A stretch of DNA of 64,000 nucleotides from positions 19,106,501-19,170,500 of the forward strand of contig CM056734.1 of NCBI GenBank assembly GCA_029844215.1, read 5' to 3'. The stretch comes from Przewalskia tangutica (Eukaryota; Streptophyta; Magnoliopsida; Solanales; Solanaceae). Both the position numbers and the translations under genes were made by a program. The stretch's first letter is position 1, and every line of letters begins with the position of its first letter. Under the pieces are notes generated by a model. The model was not told where the DNA came from. It searched no databases and worked only from the letters and a program-made list of their open reading frames with translations. Positions 21,401-33,528 of the stretch are shown here, in pieces.

Positions 21401-23354
21401 GTTAAAAGAGAATTATTCTATGTATGCCTTGATTAGTACTTTGGCTTGATAAATTGAGAATTTGTCTAAGTGTGCCTTGATAAGTACTTTGACTTGTTAA
21501 AAGATAATTATTCTATGTATGCCTTGATTAGTACTTTGGCTTGATAAATTGAGAATTTGTCTAAGTGTGCCTTGATAAGTACTTTGACTTGTTAAAAGAG
21601 AATTATTCTATGTATGCCTTGATTAGTACTTTGGCTTGATAAATTGAGAATTTGTCTAAGTGTGCCTTGATAAGTACTTTGACTTGTTAAAAGAGAATTA
21701 TTCTATGTATGCCTTGATTAGTACTTTGGCTTGATAAATTGAGAATTTGTCTAAGTGTGCCTTGATAAGTACTTTGACTTGTTAAAGAGAATTATTCTAT
21801 GTATGCCTTGATTAGTACTTTGGCTTGATAAATTGAGAATTTGTCTAAGTGTGCCTTGATAAGTCCTTTGTCTTGTTAACAGAGAATTATTCTATGTAGG
21901 CCTTGATTAGTACTTTGGCTTGATAAATTGAGAATTTGTCTAAGTGTGCCTTGATAAGTACTTTGACTTGTTAAAGAGAATTATTCTATGTATGCCTTGA
22001 TTAGTACTTTGGCTTGATAAATTGAGAATTTGTCTAAGTGTGCCTTGATAAGTACTTTGGCTTGTTAAAGAGAATTATTCTAAGTGTGCCTTGGTAAGGA
22101 CTTTGGCTTGTAATTAAGGATTTGCCTATGTGTCTTTGAAATAGCGGTTGTGTGCTATTGTTATATCGATCGCCAGGTCATTCCGGGTTTGTGGCATTGC
22201 ATCATTCCGTGGATTTGCTACCCACGATGCGAGGAATACCTCGTGCGGTCCGTAGGGCTTGTGCGGGTGAAATAGTCCCGTGCGGGCGGGTCCGACCTAT
22301 CACGAGAATACCTCATGCGAGTCGTAAGGGCTTATGCGGGTGAAATAGTCCTATCACGAGAATACCTCATGCGGTCCGAAAGGGCTTATGCGGGTGAAAT
22401 AGTCCCGTGCGGGCGGGTCCACCTATCGAGGAATACCTCGCGGGTCCACAAGACCTATGCGGGTGAAATAGTCCCGAGAATAGGATTGCTAAATGATCTG
22501 CGGGCGGATGGTCCTGTGATCATGAGCTTCCTAGTTTATATTGTAAGGATACTCTGTTTACTCATTGTTAGTAAGGCACAATGTGTTGTATTTTGATTAT
22601 CATATATGTCCCGGATTTTTGTGTTACCTATGGTCATGCTTTTACGAGGTGGGATTAGGGGCATGGGACCACGAGGTATTGAGGACACGGTGGGACTTGG
22701 TGTTCATGTATCCTTATTGGTGTTATTACATCATGGATCGCGGTGAGGAAGGATTCCACGGCATGATTGATATTATGGGCGTGAGACCCATGGTTATATT
22801 GAGTAATGACTTTGAGGCATCGTCACGACTTGATATGATCGCTTATGTGTAAGTATCGTAGGTTGGCTATCATACATGTCTCTGTTTTGTTTAAGTATTA
22901 TGATTTCATTCTGATACTTATTGTTCACATACTTGTACATTCTTCGTCTTGACCTCGCCCGAAGTGCGTTAAATCCGCAGTTTAGGTATGCGATTCGGTG
23001 ATCGGCAGTGTAGGATCTGCTCGGGGTTTTGGATAAGCTCCTTCTATTCCGAGTTTATCTTTGGTATATGTCCTTGATGCAGCTTTGTATAGTTTTGGGT
23101 GCGGGGCCTTGTCCGTCATAGTTGATTTAACTCTAGATATCTGTATTCATATGTGGGATTGGACTTATATGCAGTGTAATGTCTTTTGTTTATGTATATA
23201 TGGCGGCACTTGTCGGCTTTGCCCTTGCGCATCACGGTTGTTTTAAAAGAAAAAAAATGAGGTGTTATTTAATTTCCATGATTTACTTGTATTGTTAAGG
23301 TAGAAGGTGCCCAGGTAGGGCACCGATCCACGCTTTGAGGTTCGGGGTGTGTGA
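18449..23354 (+). repeat. LTR2 (middle LTR) of the three-LTR element
   Basis: About 4906 bp, with the same order of parts as LTR1. It begins TGTTACACCCCG and ends GGGGTGTGTGA. By eye it shares most single-base variants with LTR3 rather than LTR1 (for example TTTGATGATT versus TTTGGTGATT and AGCAAGCATG versus AGCAAACATG), though a few words near its 3' end match LTR1. Confidence 0.88.
20731..22053 (+). repeat. 95-bp satellite array in LTR2 (about 14 units)
   Basis: Same dimeric unit and nearly the same total length as in LTR1. Two units carry local bursts of changes: T-to-G changes at about 20873-20930, and mixed changes at about 21864-21900. Confidence 0.95.
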
Positions 23355-24587
23355 GTGGTATCGAGCGATCGATCCTCGGAATGTCTGACGAGTGTCTAGT
23401 AGAGTCTTGATTATCGGTGTGTTGCGCGCCACACCCATAAACGAGGCTACAGGACATTTAGGAGTTGGTTTCTATTCTTTTCACTCTAAGATCGTGCCAT
23501 AGAGGCATGTTAGTAAGAAAATTCCTCTCGACGTATTGTTGTGTTCTGATTATGCCTCCAAGAGGAGCAACGGCCTGAAGGGCAAAGGAGTAGCGAGAGC
23601 TACTAGTCGGACTCGAGAGTTGATAGGGCTTATGCCGAGGTATATCGGATGTTGTTCGCGATCGGCGAGTTCTTCTGCGCCGAGTTTGAGGCCCCAGCAC
23701 GAGCCTCCGGTTTCGGTTAGAGAAGACTATAGGAGTCGTGAGAAGCGATTATGTTTTTGGCCAAGATAAGCGGAGCTAGCGATTGTAAGTGATAGTACCC
23801 AGGTAGGGATACTTTGATTAGTAAGTGAGAAGTAAGAATGTTGACAAGAATGATAGGTGGCGAGACTATAGTTGTATAAAGTTCACAAGTTGTAATTACC
23901 CGTATAAGTGTAAGACCGATAGGAAAATTGTCTGATAGAAATATTTTGGCTTATGTGCGAACCTCTAGTGAATAGGGGATAGGGTAAGAAGTACCTTGAG
24001 ATAAGAGAGATTTATTTCGGACTAAGAATGAGAAGTTAAAGCGTGGCGATGAGTCGGGTTATGGACTCATTTGGTCGATCGATAGTTTGGAATGGGGTGA
24101 TGTCGATTAGAAATGGTCCGTTATGTGGTAGGGTCCCGGGATGTCGAGCCCAGTTTAGATAATGTCGTTATGCGGGTTTGTGGGCGCGTTCCACGGAACT
24201 AGGTCGTAAGGACCGAGAGAGCCTTAGCAGGAAATTCAAGTAGCATAATGGCGTGTTTGATTAGTAACTCCAAGTTGGAGAAGCGAAACAATATTTGAGA
24301 ATATATGCGTGTACTAGATAAGTTTGAAAATGCGAGAAAGTATGACAAGTAAGGAAAGAAAGGAACCTCTAAGGATCCGCGTTTGGGAAAAGGCGTAACC
24401 TTGAGTTTTGTGAGAAGGGACCACGGACGGAAGGTCCATTATTATGTTAACGTATGTTAGGCGATGGCCAGGTGTGGCATCGTTAGTCTTGTGGAGTATT
24501 GATTGATAGGCATAGTATAGAGTTTATGCCGAGTTTGTATAAGCAGCAGACTAAGAACATTCGGGGCGAATGTTTCTAAGGGAAGAA
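23355..24587 (+). other. internal domain 2 of the three-LTR element
   Basis: About 1233 bp, a near copy of internal domain 1 with many one- to three-base indels. A short open frame (about 23552-23769, reading through KGKGVARATSRTRELIGL in one frame) may be a decayed gag start; no conserved gag motif follows, so it is not called as a gene. Confidence 0.7.
23356..23366 (+). other. primer-binding site after LTR2 (tRNA-Met type)
   Basis: TGGTATCGAGC, identical to the copy after LTR1, including the missing base. Confidence 0.7.
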
Positions 24588-27500
24588 TGTTACACCCGTA
24601 AGTTCAGGACATGTAAAGAGAGAATGTACGAAAGGAAACAAGACTTGGAAATTAGTACGAAAGGAAGAATTGTTTATCCGACGGAAAATCTTAGGACGAC
24701 GGAAAGGAAAAATGTTCGTTGTTGAGAATTGGATTCTCAAAGGCATTATTTGAAGATTATGGAACTTATTAAAATTATGGAAATTTATTTTTCTGATTTG
24801 GTCACGTGGGGCCCACAGGAATTTTACGTTTTGTGGGGCCCACGAGGGTTCTGAATTTTATGGACGAATGAGAGGCGACACGTGGCACCCTTATGTGGTC
24901 TTGGACGAAAATGCAGGGTAGAATGGTCATTTGACCTATGTAGATGATAAGTCTTGAGCTTGACATAATTGACTAGTCAACTTGTCCACATAGGCTTAAT
25001 CCTTGTGATATTCATCCTAGCCTCACATTTGTTGATATCTAGACCCTCCAATGTGTTATATGTATCATACTAGTGCAAGACTAGCTCACTTTACACTTAG
25101 AAAATATCACAACACAATTGTTCTTGGAGACTTGCTCTCGGGTTTGATGATTCTCCCTCACAAAAATTTAGTTTGTGATCCTTTGTTCACAAGACTTTAA
25201 CCCAAGGTTCTAAGAGTGTTGTAAGGTTATCTCAATAGAAAGATTTGGAAAAAACACATTTTACGTTAGTCATGGCGGAAACTAAGGAGTTCTTGACTTT
25301 GAAGTTAGAACTTGAAGATGGGTTCTTCATAGGCCTCTAAGGAGTGCTTGGAGCGGATTGGAACCTAAGGAAAGGAGCTAAGAATTGCTAAGGCGCGACT
25401 TTGGAATCTTGGAAATTTTAAAGGCTTATAAAGGTATAAATTTTGTCGTTTTGGTAGTTAAGACTTACTTATTGTTGTAGCTATGGATTTTAGCAAGCAT
25501 GTGTTATATAGTATGAAGTTTGATATGTTTATTGGCAATTGGAACCCTAATCCGAAATCTAGCATGTTTAACTTTAAGATTTCAATTCTAGTCGATTATT
25601 AGTCTAAGCGTCACATGTTGTATAAAGAAGGAAATTGTAGTTGTTGAAGTTGTTTAGACTATATAACATGTTAGACCTTAGAACTTGGAATTGTAAGAAG
25701 GATTGAAAAAGACTTAATGTTGTTCTAGAGGTTGGCCGAGAATGGCTTTTGGCATATTCACTATTTCGTATGAATTGTGGGGCGGAATTTTACACGTATT
25801 GTAAGGCGTGTAATCCCCTTTGTTTGGTTGTTGTTTGGAGCCTTAAATGTGGCTTGTTGGTTTTTGTATTCGGCCTTGAAAAAGGTGACAAAGTGAGTAG
25901 AAACAAAGGAAGTCTTTGCCCAGATTTTCCGTAGAATTAGAGACTAAATACTTAGTATTATTTCTACATAGAGACTAGAAGTTGATAGCCTTGTTGTGAC
26001 CATTATAAGTTGACACTTCTACCTACGGTGTATTCGGCTTAGCTTGTGGATTTAGCCGAAAAGGTATGTGAACTATCTCCTCTTCTAGCATGATTCCTTA
26101 GAATAAAGAAAGTAAGTTCTACTCATGAATGATCCATTCCTTGCTTGTATTTGGATTGCCTAAAATAGAATTTGTTCTATGTACTTCTCGAGTGTACATT
26201 GATGTTTAAATTGTAAGTAGTATAATCCATTTCCTTAGGAAGTTTGGATTCTTATAAGTGAAGGTATTTTCTTAAAGTACATAGAGACTTGAAAAGGAAG
26301 TGGTTTCCAAATCTTTTGGCTAGTGCCTTAGTTCTAAAACCTAAAGGTCATTATAATGACTTTAGAAGTCAAAGGTGATTTACTTATTTGATTTAAAGAG
26401 GAGAAATGACATGATTTAAGAGAAGTAACTTGCGTTAAGGGTAAAGTTACTTGAGGTTTAAAAAGTGGAAGAAAACTTGTTTTCTAACTATTAGAGACTT
26501 GAAGTATTTTGAAAGTTAAGAACTTGTTTTGTAAGTATGTGATACTTGGTTTTAATAGTATAAGTCTCTTGGTTATTGAAGGAATGGATACGTCTAAAAC
26601 CATAAAGGGTTATAACGGCTTTATGGGAAGTTGGTTATAACGGCTTTATGGAAGGTTTTGAAAGTTGTCTATTTTGATTAATCGACATAAGTTGCCTAGA
26701 TTGTGAAAATTTAGAGTTACTTGATTTCAAGCTTTGAAATGAGTTTTCTAAAAGTGTAGTAACTTACTTTGAAAAATAGACACGCCTTGATACTACGGGT
26801 GTTAGTATCTTGGGGCTTTACATAGAAAGGAGTCTTTTATAAAAGAATGTGCGTACGTAGTACTTTGACTTGTTAAAAGAGAATTATTCTATGTATGCCT
26901 TGATTAGTACTTTGGCTTGATAAATTGAGAATTTGTCTAAGTGTGCCTTGATAAGTACTTTGACTTGTTAAAAGAGAATTATTCTATGTATGCCTTGATT
27001 AGTACTTTGGCTTGATAAATTGAGAATTTGTCTAAGTGTGCCTTGATAAGTACTTTGACTTGTTAAAGAGAATTATTCTATGTATGCCTTGATTAGTACT
27101 TTGGCTTGATAAATTGAGATTTTGTCTCTGTGTGACTTGATTTGTTCTTTGAATTGTTATCAGAGTATTATTCTATTTATGCCTTGATTAGTACTTTGGC
27201 TTGATAAATTGAGAATTTGTCTAAGTGTGCCTTGATAAGTACTTTGACTTGTTAAAGAGAATTATTCTATGTATGCCTTGATTAGTACTTTGGCTTGATA
27301 AATTGAGAATTTGTCTAAGTGTGCCTTGATAAGTACTTTGACTTGTTAAAAGAGAATTATTCTATGTATGCCTTGATTAGTACTTTGGCTTGATAAATTG
27401 AGAATTTGTCTAAGTGTGCCTTGATAAGTACTTTGACTTGTTAAAGAGAATTATTCTATGTATGCCTTGATTAGTACTTTGGCTTGATAAATTGAGAATT

Positions 27501-29506
27501 TGTCTAAGTGTGCCTTGATAAGTACTTTGACTTGTTAAAGAGAATTATTCTATGTATGCCTTGATTAGTACTTTGGCTTGATAAATTGAGAATTTGTCTA
27601 AGTGTGCCTTGATAAGTACTTTGACTTGTTAAAAGATAATTATTCTATGTATGCCTTGATTAGTACTTTGGCTTGATAAATTGAGAATTTGTCTAAGTGT
27701 GCCTTGATAAGTACTTTGACTTGTTAAAGAGAATTATTCTATGTATGCCTTGATTAGTACTTTGGCTTGATAAATTGAGAATTTGTCTAAGTGTGCCTTG
27801 ATAAGTACTTTGACTTGTTAAAGAGAATTATTCTATGTATGCCTTGATTAGTACTTTGGCTTGATAAATTGAGAATTTGTCTAAGTGTGCCTTGATAAGT
27901 ACTTTGACTTGTTAAAGAGAATTATTCTATGTATGCCTTGATTAGTACTTTGGCTTGATAAATTGAGAATTTGTTTAAGTGTGCCTTGATAAGTACTTTG
28001 ACTTGTTAAAAGAGAATTATTCTATGTATGCCTTGATTAGTACTTTGGCTTGATAAATTGAGAATTTGTCTAAGTGTGCCTTGATAAGTACTTTGACTTG
28101 TTAAAAGAGAATTATTCTATGTATGCCTTGATTAGTACTTTGGCTTGATAAATTGAGAATTTGTCTAAGTGTGCCTTGATAAGTACTTTGGCTTGTTAAA
28201 GAGAATTATTCTAAGTGTGCCTTGGTAAGGATTTTGGCTTGTAATTAAGGATTTGCCTATGTGTGCTGGAAATAGCCGGTTGTGTGCTATTGTTATATCA
28301 GTCGCTTCGGGGTCATTCCCCGGGTTTGTGGCATTTGCATTATTCCGTGGATTTGCTACCCACGATGCGAGGAATACCTCATGCGAGTCCGTAGGGCTTG
28401 TGCGGGTGAAATAGTCCCATGCGGGCGGGTCCGACCTATCACGAGGAATACCTCGTGTAGTCCGTAAGGGCTTATGCGGGTGAAATAGTCCTATCACGAG
28501 GAATACCTCATGCGGGTCCGAAAGGGCTTATGCGGGTGAAATAGTCCCGTGCGGGACGGGTCCGGCTATCGAGGAATACCTCGCGGGTCCACAAGACCTA
28601 TGCGGGTGAAATAGTCAGAGAATAGGATTGCTAAATGATCTGCGCGCGGATGGTCTGCTTGATCATGAGCTTCCTAGTTTATATTGTAAGGATACTCTAC
28701 TGTTTACTCTCATTGTTAGTAAGGCACAATGTGTTGTATTTTGATTATCATATATGTCCCGGATTTGTTTGTGTTACCCTATGGTCATGCTTTTACGAGG
28801 TGGGATTAGGGGCATGGGACCACGAGTATCGAGGACACAGTGGGACTTGGTGTTCATGTATCCTTATTGGTGTTATTACATCATGGATCGGCGGTGAGGA
28901 AGGATTCCACGCATGATTGATATTATGGCGTGAGACCCGTGGTTATATTGAGTAATGACTTTGAGGGCTGCGTCCACGACTTGATATATTCGCTTATGTG
29001 TCATGTATCGTAGGTTGGCTATCATACATGTCTCTGTTTTGTTTAGTATTATGATTTCATTCTGATACTTATTGTTCACATACTTGATACATTCTCCGTC
29101 TTGACCTCGCCCGAAGTGCGTTCATCTGCGCGAGTTTAGGTATGCGATTCGGTGATCGGCAGTGTAGGATCGTACTCGGGGTTTTGGATAAGCTCCTTAT
29201 TCGGAGTTTATCTTTGGTATATGTCCTTGATCTGAGCTTTGTATAGTTTTGGATGCAGCGGGGCCTTGTCCGTCATAGTTGATTTAACTCAGAAGTGCAG
29301 TATTCATATGTGGGATTGGACTTATATGCGGTGTAATGTCTTTTGTTTATGTATATATGGCGGCCTTGTCGGCTTTGCCGCTTACGTCTGGTTGTTTTAA
29401 AAGAAAAAAAAATGAGGTGTTATTTAATTTCATGATTTACTTGTATTGTTAAGGTAGAAGGGTGCGGGTAGGGCCTGATCCAGGCTTTGAGGTTCGGGGT
29501 GTGACA
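24588..29506 (+). repeat. LTR3 of the three-LTR element
   Basis: About 4919 bp, from TGTTACACCCG to GGGGTGTGACA, the only copy with the complete terminal CA. It carries the satellite (26862-28185) and the GC-rich array (28368-28617). It is followed by the ATAAT target duplication. Confidence 0.88.
26862..28185 (+). repeat. 95-bp satellite array in LTR3 (about 14 units)
   Basis: Same unit as in LTR1 and LTR2. One segment (27117-27180) carries about a dozen substitutions while its neighbours are near-identical. Confidence 0.95.
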
Positions 29507-29511
29507 ATAAT
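29507..29511. repeat. right target-site duplication (ATAAT)
   Basis: Exact copy of 12258-12262, directly after the terminal CA of LTR3. Confidence 0.9.
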
Positions 29512-32500
29512 ATCATGTTCTTTTGAAAGAAAAGCAGCAGCTCAACAACAGTTTCTCGTCCTAGGTAGCATCTCACAATGGACGTCAATATAAGTGAATC
29601 ATGTAGTGTCCCAAAGTGCAGAATTTATCTCAATAATAACAACATAATGGCTCAAAGTGCAGCAATAATTACACTCAAAATGTGGCAGCAAGAAACTTTC
29701 ATCTTGCAGACAGAAACTTTCAAAGAAAAGGATGGTGTTTGCCCCTTTAAAACTCAAGACTGTAAAATAGCTCATAGGACCATAAATTCCAACTTGATGT
29801 ATGATTGATCCTTTCAAGACAAATTGTTCAAGCTAGAGGCACAAGATAGGAGCAAGCAGATTTTATAACTAGTTATTCGTGGGTTCCTCTCATGCTATTC
29901 ATATAATGGCCTTGTCAACCATTGAGGTAATTAATGATCAGATATGGCATGACTATTACAGATTTAAACATGTTTTGAGAAGAAGATGATAATCAACAAA
30001 AGACACAACAAGTCAAGGTCAGCTTCCTGTTTTAACTAATGCAAATTAGAAATAAAAAAAAGGCTTTCCTATCTTTTAGCATGATTACTGAATCTCCCGA
30101 ATCCCCTATTTCATTTTTATCACCATGTTTAGAAATTACCAGATTCTCATTTAAACTCTTAAACTATTCCTCAGTTGATCCTTAACAGTTTAGACACTAG
30201 TATATTAGCTATTTAGGCAAAAATGCTCCTTTTAGGCAAATCAGTTACTGTTTTTTCATCATTTCAACAGGGATACTTTAAATAAGTTAACAATCACTTT
30301 GTTGAATATGCAAAGAAACTACAAAATAAACTTGACTACCTCATATTTAGACTACCAAAGTTATACTCATCAGGGACTGGGCACCCAAGCACATCCAATA
30401 TAGCAGCAACAAAATGCACTTTAAAACGCAGCAGCAACATCTCAAAGTTTTCAGTTCAACAGCTTAGCCATAAATATGGCAGCTACCATTTCATCAGATA
30501 ATGCAACAACAAAGAACCAGCAGGCCTTTAGGTCTCGCAGTGATTCACAGAGAACATAGCAGTAACTCATGGCGATATATATAGCAGCAAATAGTCTATA
30601 AATGCACAAGTAATTCATCCAAAAAAATGGGGTATTAAAGTGTAACAGCAGAGGCATCAGTTTGTCCTACTAACATGCAATAGTTTGCCTCCAAAAATAG
30701 TAACAACAGAATATGCCAATGGCTCAGCACATACAGCAACTACCTTACTCTCAAGTATGGTGCTTGCTTCAACATATACTGGATCATAGGATTTTTTTTG
30801 GGATTTTAAACTCCCCATGTTATGCAAAGAAAGGGGGGGGGGGGGTAAAATGGGTATCAAAATTACAGATCTTTCAACAAACTGAATAACTTCAGAGAAC
30901 ATTTCATAGTCAATTATTTAAAAAGTTATCAGGTAGCAGCGACAACAAACAACTCAATGCTTTAAGAGATAATGAATTTAAAGGTTGATTATAATCAAGC
31001 CAAGACTCAAAGTTGAAAGACAAAACAGTAAGGGGGCTACCGCCATTTATATTCCGACGCCGCATCAAGATCAAAAGGTCTCTAGAACCTTAGGTATGGC
31101 AGGCTATCGAAAGAGGCTAAACCAATCCCTAATGCACTCCTTAATCTTTCATTTGGCAAAAACAATACGAGAGTAAAAAGAATACTATTAAAGGAACAAT
31201 CATGATCATGCTAAATCACAAGTTTTGGAGCATAACACATAAGAGATAATCTTTCTAATGGATAAGATGTTCCCATAATCAAATGGAAAGAAATTTCCAT
31301 ATAGAACTGTATCGTGCACCTCGGTCATGTACAATAAGAAATCCACAGAAGACAGCCACAACATAGGACATCATGTTAAGCAGGACAGTAGCCCAATCCA
31401 TGAGCCCAACAACAGCTCGTAACCAGCAACAAATCGGGCTATGGCCATTTTCATCGTGCAGTAGCTCAAGATAGAAATTCGAGGTGGTTTGAAACTCCCC
31501 AAGTCATGCAAAAGAAAGGGAGTGAAGATAAGTATCCTGAAATTAGCAATTTAAACAAGGTAATACATAGGACAGAAGGCAAGTCTTAGGAAGATAAAGG
31601 CACTACTTAATGGGCTATTCAGATTTTTTTTATCTTTACAACAGTAGCTTGAACATATGACACTTTAAAACAACAAAGTACATGTTTATTCTTCATAAAC
31701 TACCAGTTTCAGTTGAGGACAGGTTACACAAAAGATGGAAGTAGACATGCTGTTAACATACACTGAATGTCACCAATTTTTATCATTTATTAAGAACACG
31801 ATAGGACACATAAAATGCAAGTTCTGATTCATACACACTAGAAGCTACATGTCAAATCCTAATATTATATCATGCTAGGGAAATGCACAAATATATAGGT
31901 CACAAATCGTATTTTAGAACACCATCGACTAATCCGAACTGAATCATAATTTTTAAGTATTAACAGACCTAATAATGTCACATTAACTACCACATAATAA
32001 ACAGCCACTCAAAAACAGACAGAAAACATATAGAACACAAAATGGACTAGAGTCGAGAGTAAATTGAATTTACCTTCTTCGGGCAGCGAACCGAGGCGTG
32101 TTCTCGACTCGTCGACTCCGCTCGGAGATGTTTGTTATTTATGCGAATTTCCGAATTCAAAGTAAAAGGAACAGTCATGATTTCTCTTTTTTTCTTTTTT
32201 CTTTTGTGGCATCGAAAAGGGAAGATAAAAAGGGTCTGAATTCCAGAGGTTGGGACAGAGATGCATGTTTGTTTGGCGAGTAAAAAGAAGATTTTAAGGT
32301 GATTGGGGTTTGTTTGATGGGTAAAAGGAAGCTTGAAAGTGATGGGTGACGGTAGGTAATAGGTAGCATGGCATGGGGTGAGCGTCTGCTGGTTTTCGAA
32401 GGAGGGTTGTTTGGTTTGAGATGCTGGTTTGGTTGAGATGAGATTTTTTGGGTTGAAAATTAAAATAAAATTGGATTTAAATTGAAATAAAATTTAAAAA

Positions 32501-32565
32501 AAACATGGATTTGGCGTCTTTTATTGCAAAAAATTGGAAAATCTGGGTCAAAATTGAGTGTCAAC
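29512..32565. other. 3-kb non-coding DNA, origin unknown
   Basis: No gene recognised. AT-rich, with frequent CAGCA/CAACA words and a run of 12-13 G at about 30834-30846. A degenerate internal duplication links about 30805-30850 and 31484-31530 (AAACTCCCCA, then ATGCAAAGAAAGGG). The last bases read AAAATTGAGTGTCAAC, and homology to the A3 LTR starts immediately after, so 32565 looks like an element boundary. It may be the untranslated interior of another LTR element; I could not place its ends. Confidence 0.35.
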
Positions 32566-33366
32566 GAACAAGATTATAGACATCTTCTTGTTCAAGTTAT
32601 TTTCTTTCCCTTGTTTTATTTCAGTTTATGTTGGATTGTAATTTAGTTCTTGACATGACAATCTTTAGGAGCTAAATATTGTAGTAGGGTTTTCATCGAA
32701 TCTTCTTGAAGCTCGTTCATATAGTTAATGCCTAGTTTTTGAGTTCTTCTTCAGTATATTAAGATCCATTCAATATTGTTTTGATTGTTTGATGATTAAC
32801 CTAGCTATTAATTGTCATAACTTGTATGATTTCGAATCAAGATCAGAGAGGGTAGATTTGAATATGTTGTAGTTGTTTAGACATAGGTTAAAAATTGTGG
32901 ACGAAAGTACCCCGATACTTGTGTAGTAATTAAGGTTACTGTTTTTAATCCTCCCGTGTGGTAAAACTTATCATAGAAATATAGAAGGTTTCTGTACAAG
33001 GTTGAACTCTTGTATGTCCTAACCGGAATATAATGACAGATTAGTTAACCTACTATCATAATAAGAAGAAGATTCATTAGTCTTGAATTAACACGTGAAA
33101 GAGTGGATAGTTGAGGAGATTGAAATGCCCTTTTTCATTCATAACTGTTATAAACCCAAAGTATTATAATCTTTAGTTTATTTTCTGCACTTAGTCATAA
33201 TTCTTAGTATAATTCTCAAACTAAAGAACGTCAACCAAATAGATACCATAAAATAGATAACCGGTACTTAATAAACCAGTCTATGTGGATGATAAACTCG
33301 GTCTTAAAGATCTTTATTACTTGAACGATACGTACACTTGCGTAAGCACTTAGAAATATCGCAACA
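32566..33366 (+). repeat. 5' LTR of Athila-like element A3 (5' truncated)
   Basis: Matches the A3 3' LTR from about 37938 onward (CATCTTCTTGTTCAAGTTAT, GTTGGATTGTAATTTAGTTC), but its first 510 bp or so, including the TATA box and GC-rich module, are missing. It ends CGCAACA just before the primer site. Confidence 0.8.
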
Positions 33367-33372
33367 AGTTTT

Positions 33373-33390
33373 TGGCACCGTTGTCGGGTA
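33373..33390 (+). other. primer-binding site of A3 (tRNA-Asp type)
   Basis: TGGCACCGTTGTCGGGTA, two or three changes from the intact site in A4. Confidence 0.8.
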
Positions 33391-33528
33391 TTGACGTACT
33401 GTTAATATCGAATTATCTATTCTTATTTATAATTTGGTTTTTATTTTCTGTTTTTTTTAGTATTTTTATTTTAGAACATTCTGCCGTGATCTGTTTGCTG
33501 TTTTTGATTAGTCTCAGGTACTTAGTTT

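Larger units (their letters stand above)
12263..29506 (+). mobile_element. LARD-like gypsy retroelement with three LTRs and two internal domains
   Basis: A 17.2-kb element ordered LTR-internal-LTR-internal-LTR. Every LTR starts TGTTACACC and the last ends GGGGTGTGACA, giving short terminal inverted ends. The unit is flanked by a perfect ATAAT duplication, so it descends from a single insertion. A tRNA-Met-type primer site follows LTR1 and LTR2, and a purine tract precedes LTR2 and LTR3. The internal domains are only about 1.24 kb and lack gag-pol apart from a possible gag-start vestige. LTRs of about 4.9 kb with a tiny non-coding interior match the large retrotransposon derivative (LARD) pattern. 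The 3' end motif CGGGGACGAATGTTTCTAAG suggests descent from a Tekay/Del-like chromovirus; this is inferred from memory of that end motif. Confidence 0.88.

Noticed and set aside
28165..28497. 110-codon frame and other small frames within the 4.9-kb LTRs
   Set aside because: They are not conserved as frames in all three LTR copies and show no protein motif.
30834..30846. Poly-G run (also near 57633 and 40888) as a G-quadruplex element
   Set aside because: Single runs without further spaced G-tracts; more likely simple repeat or assembly length noise.
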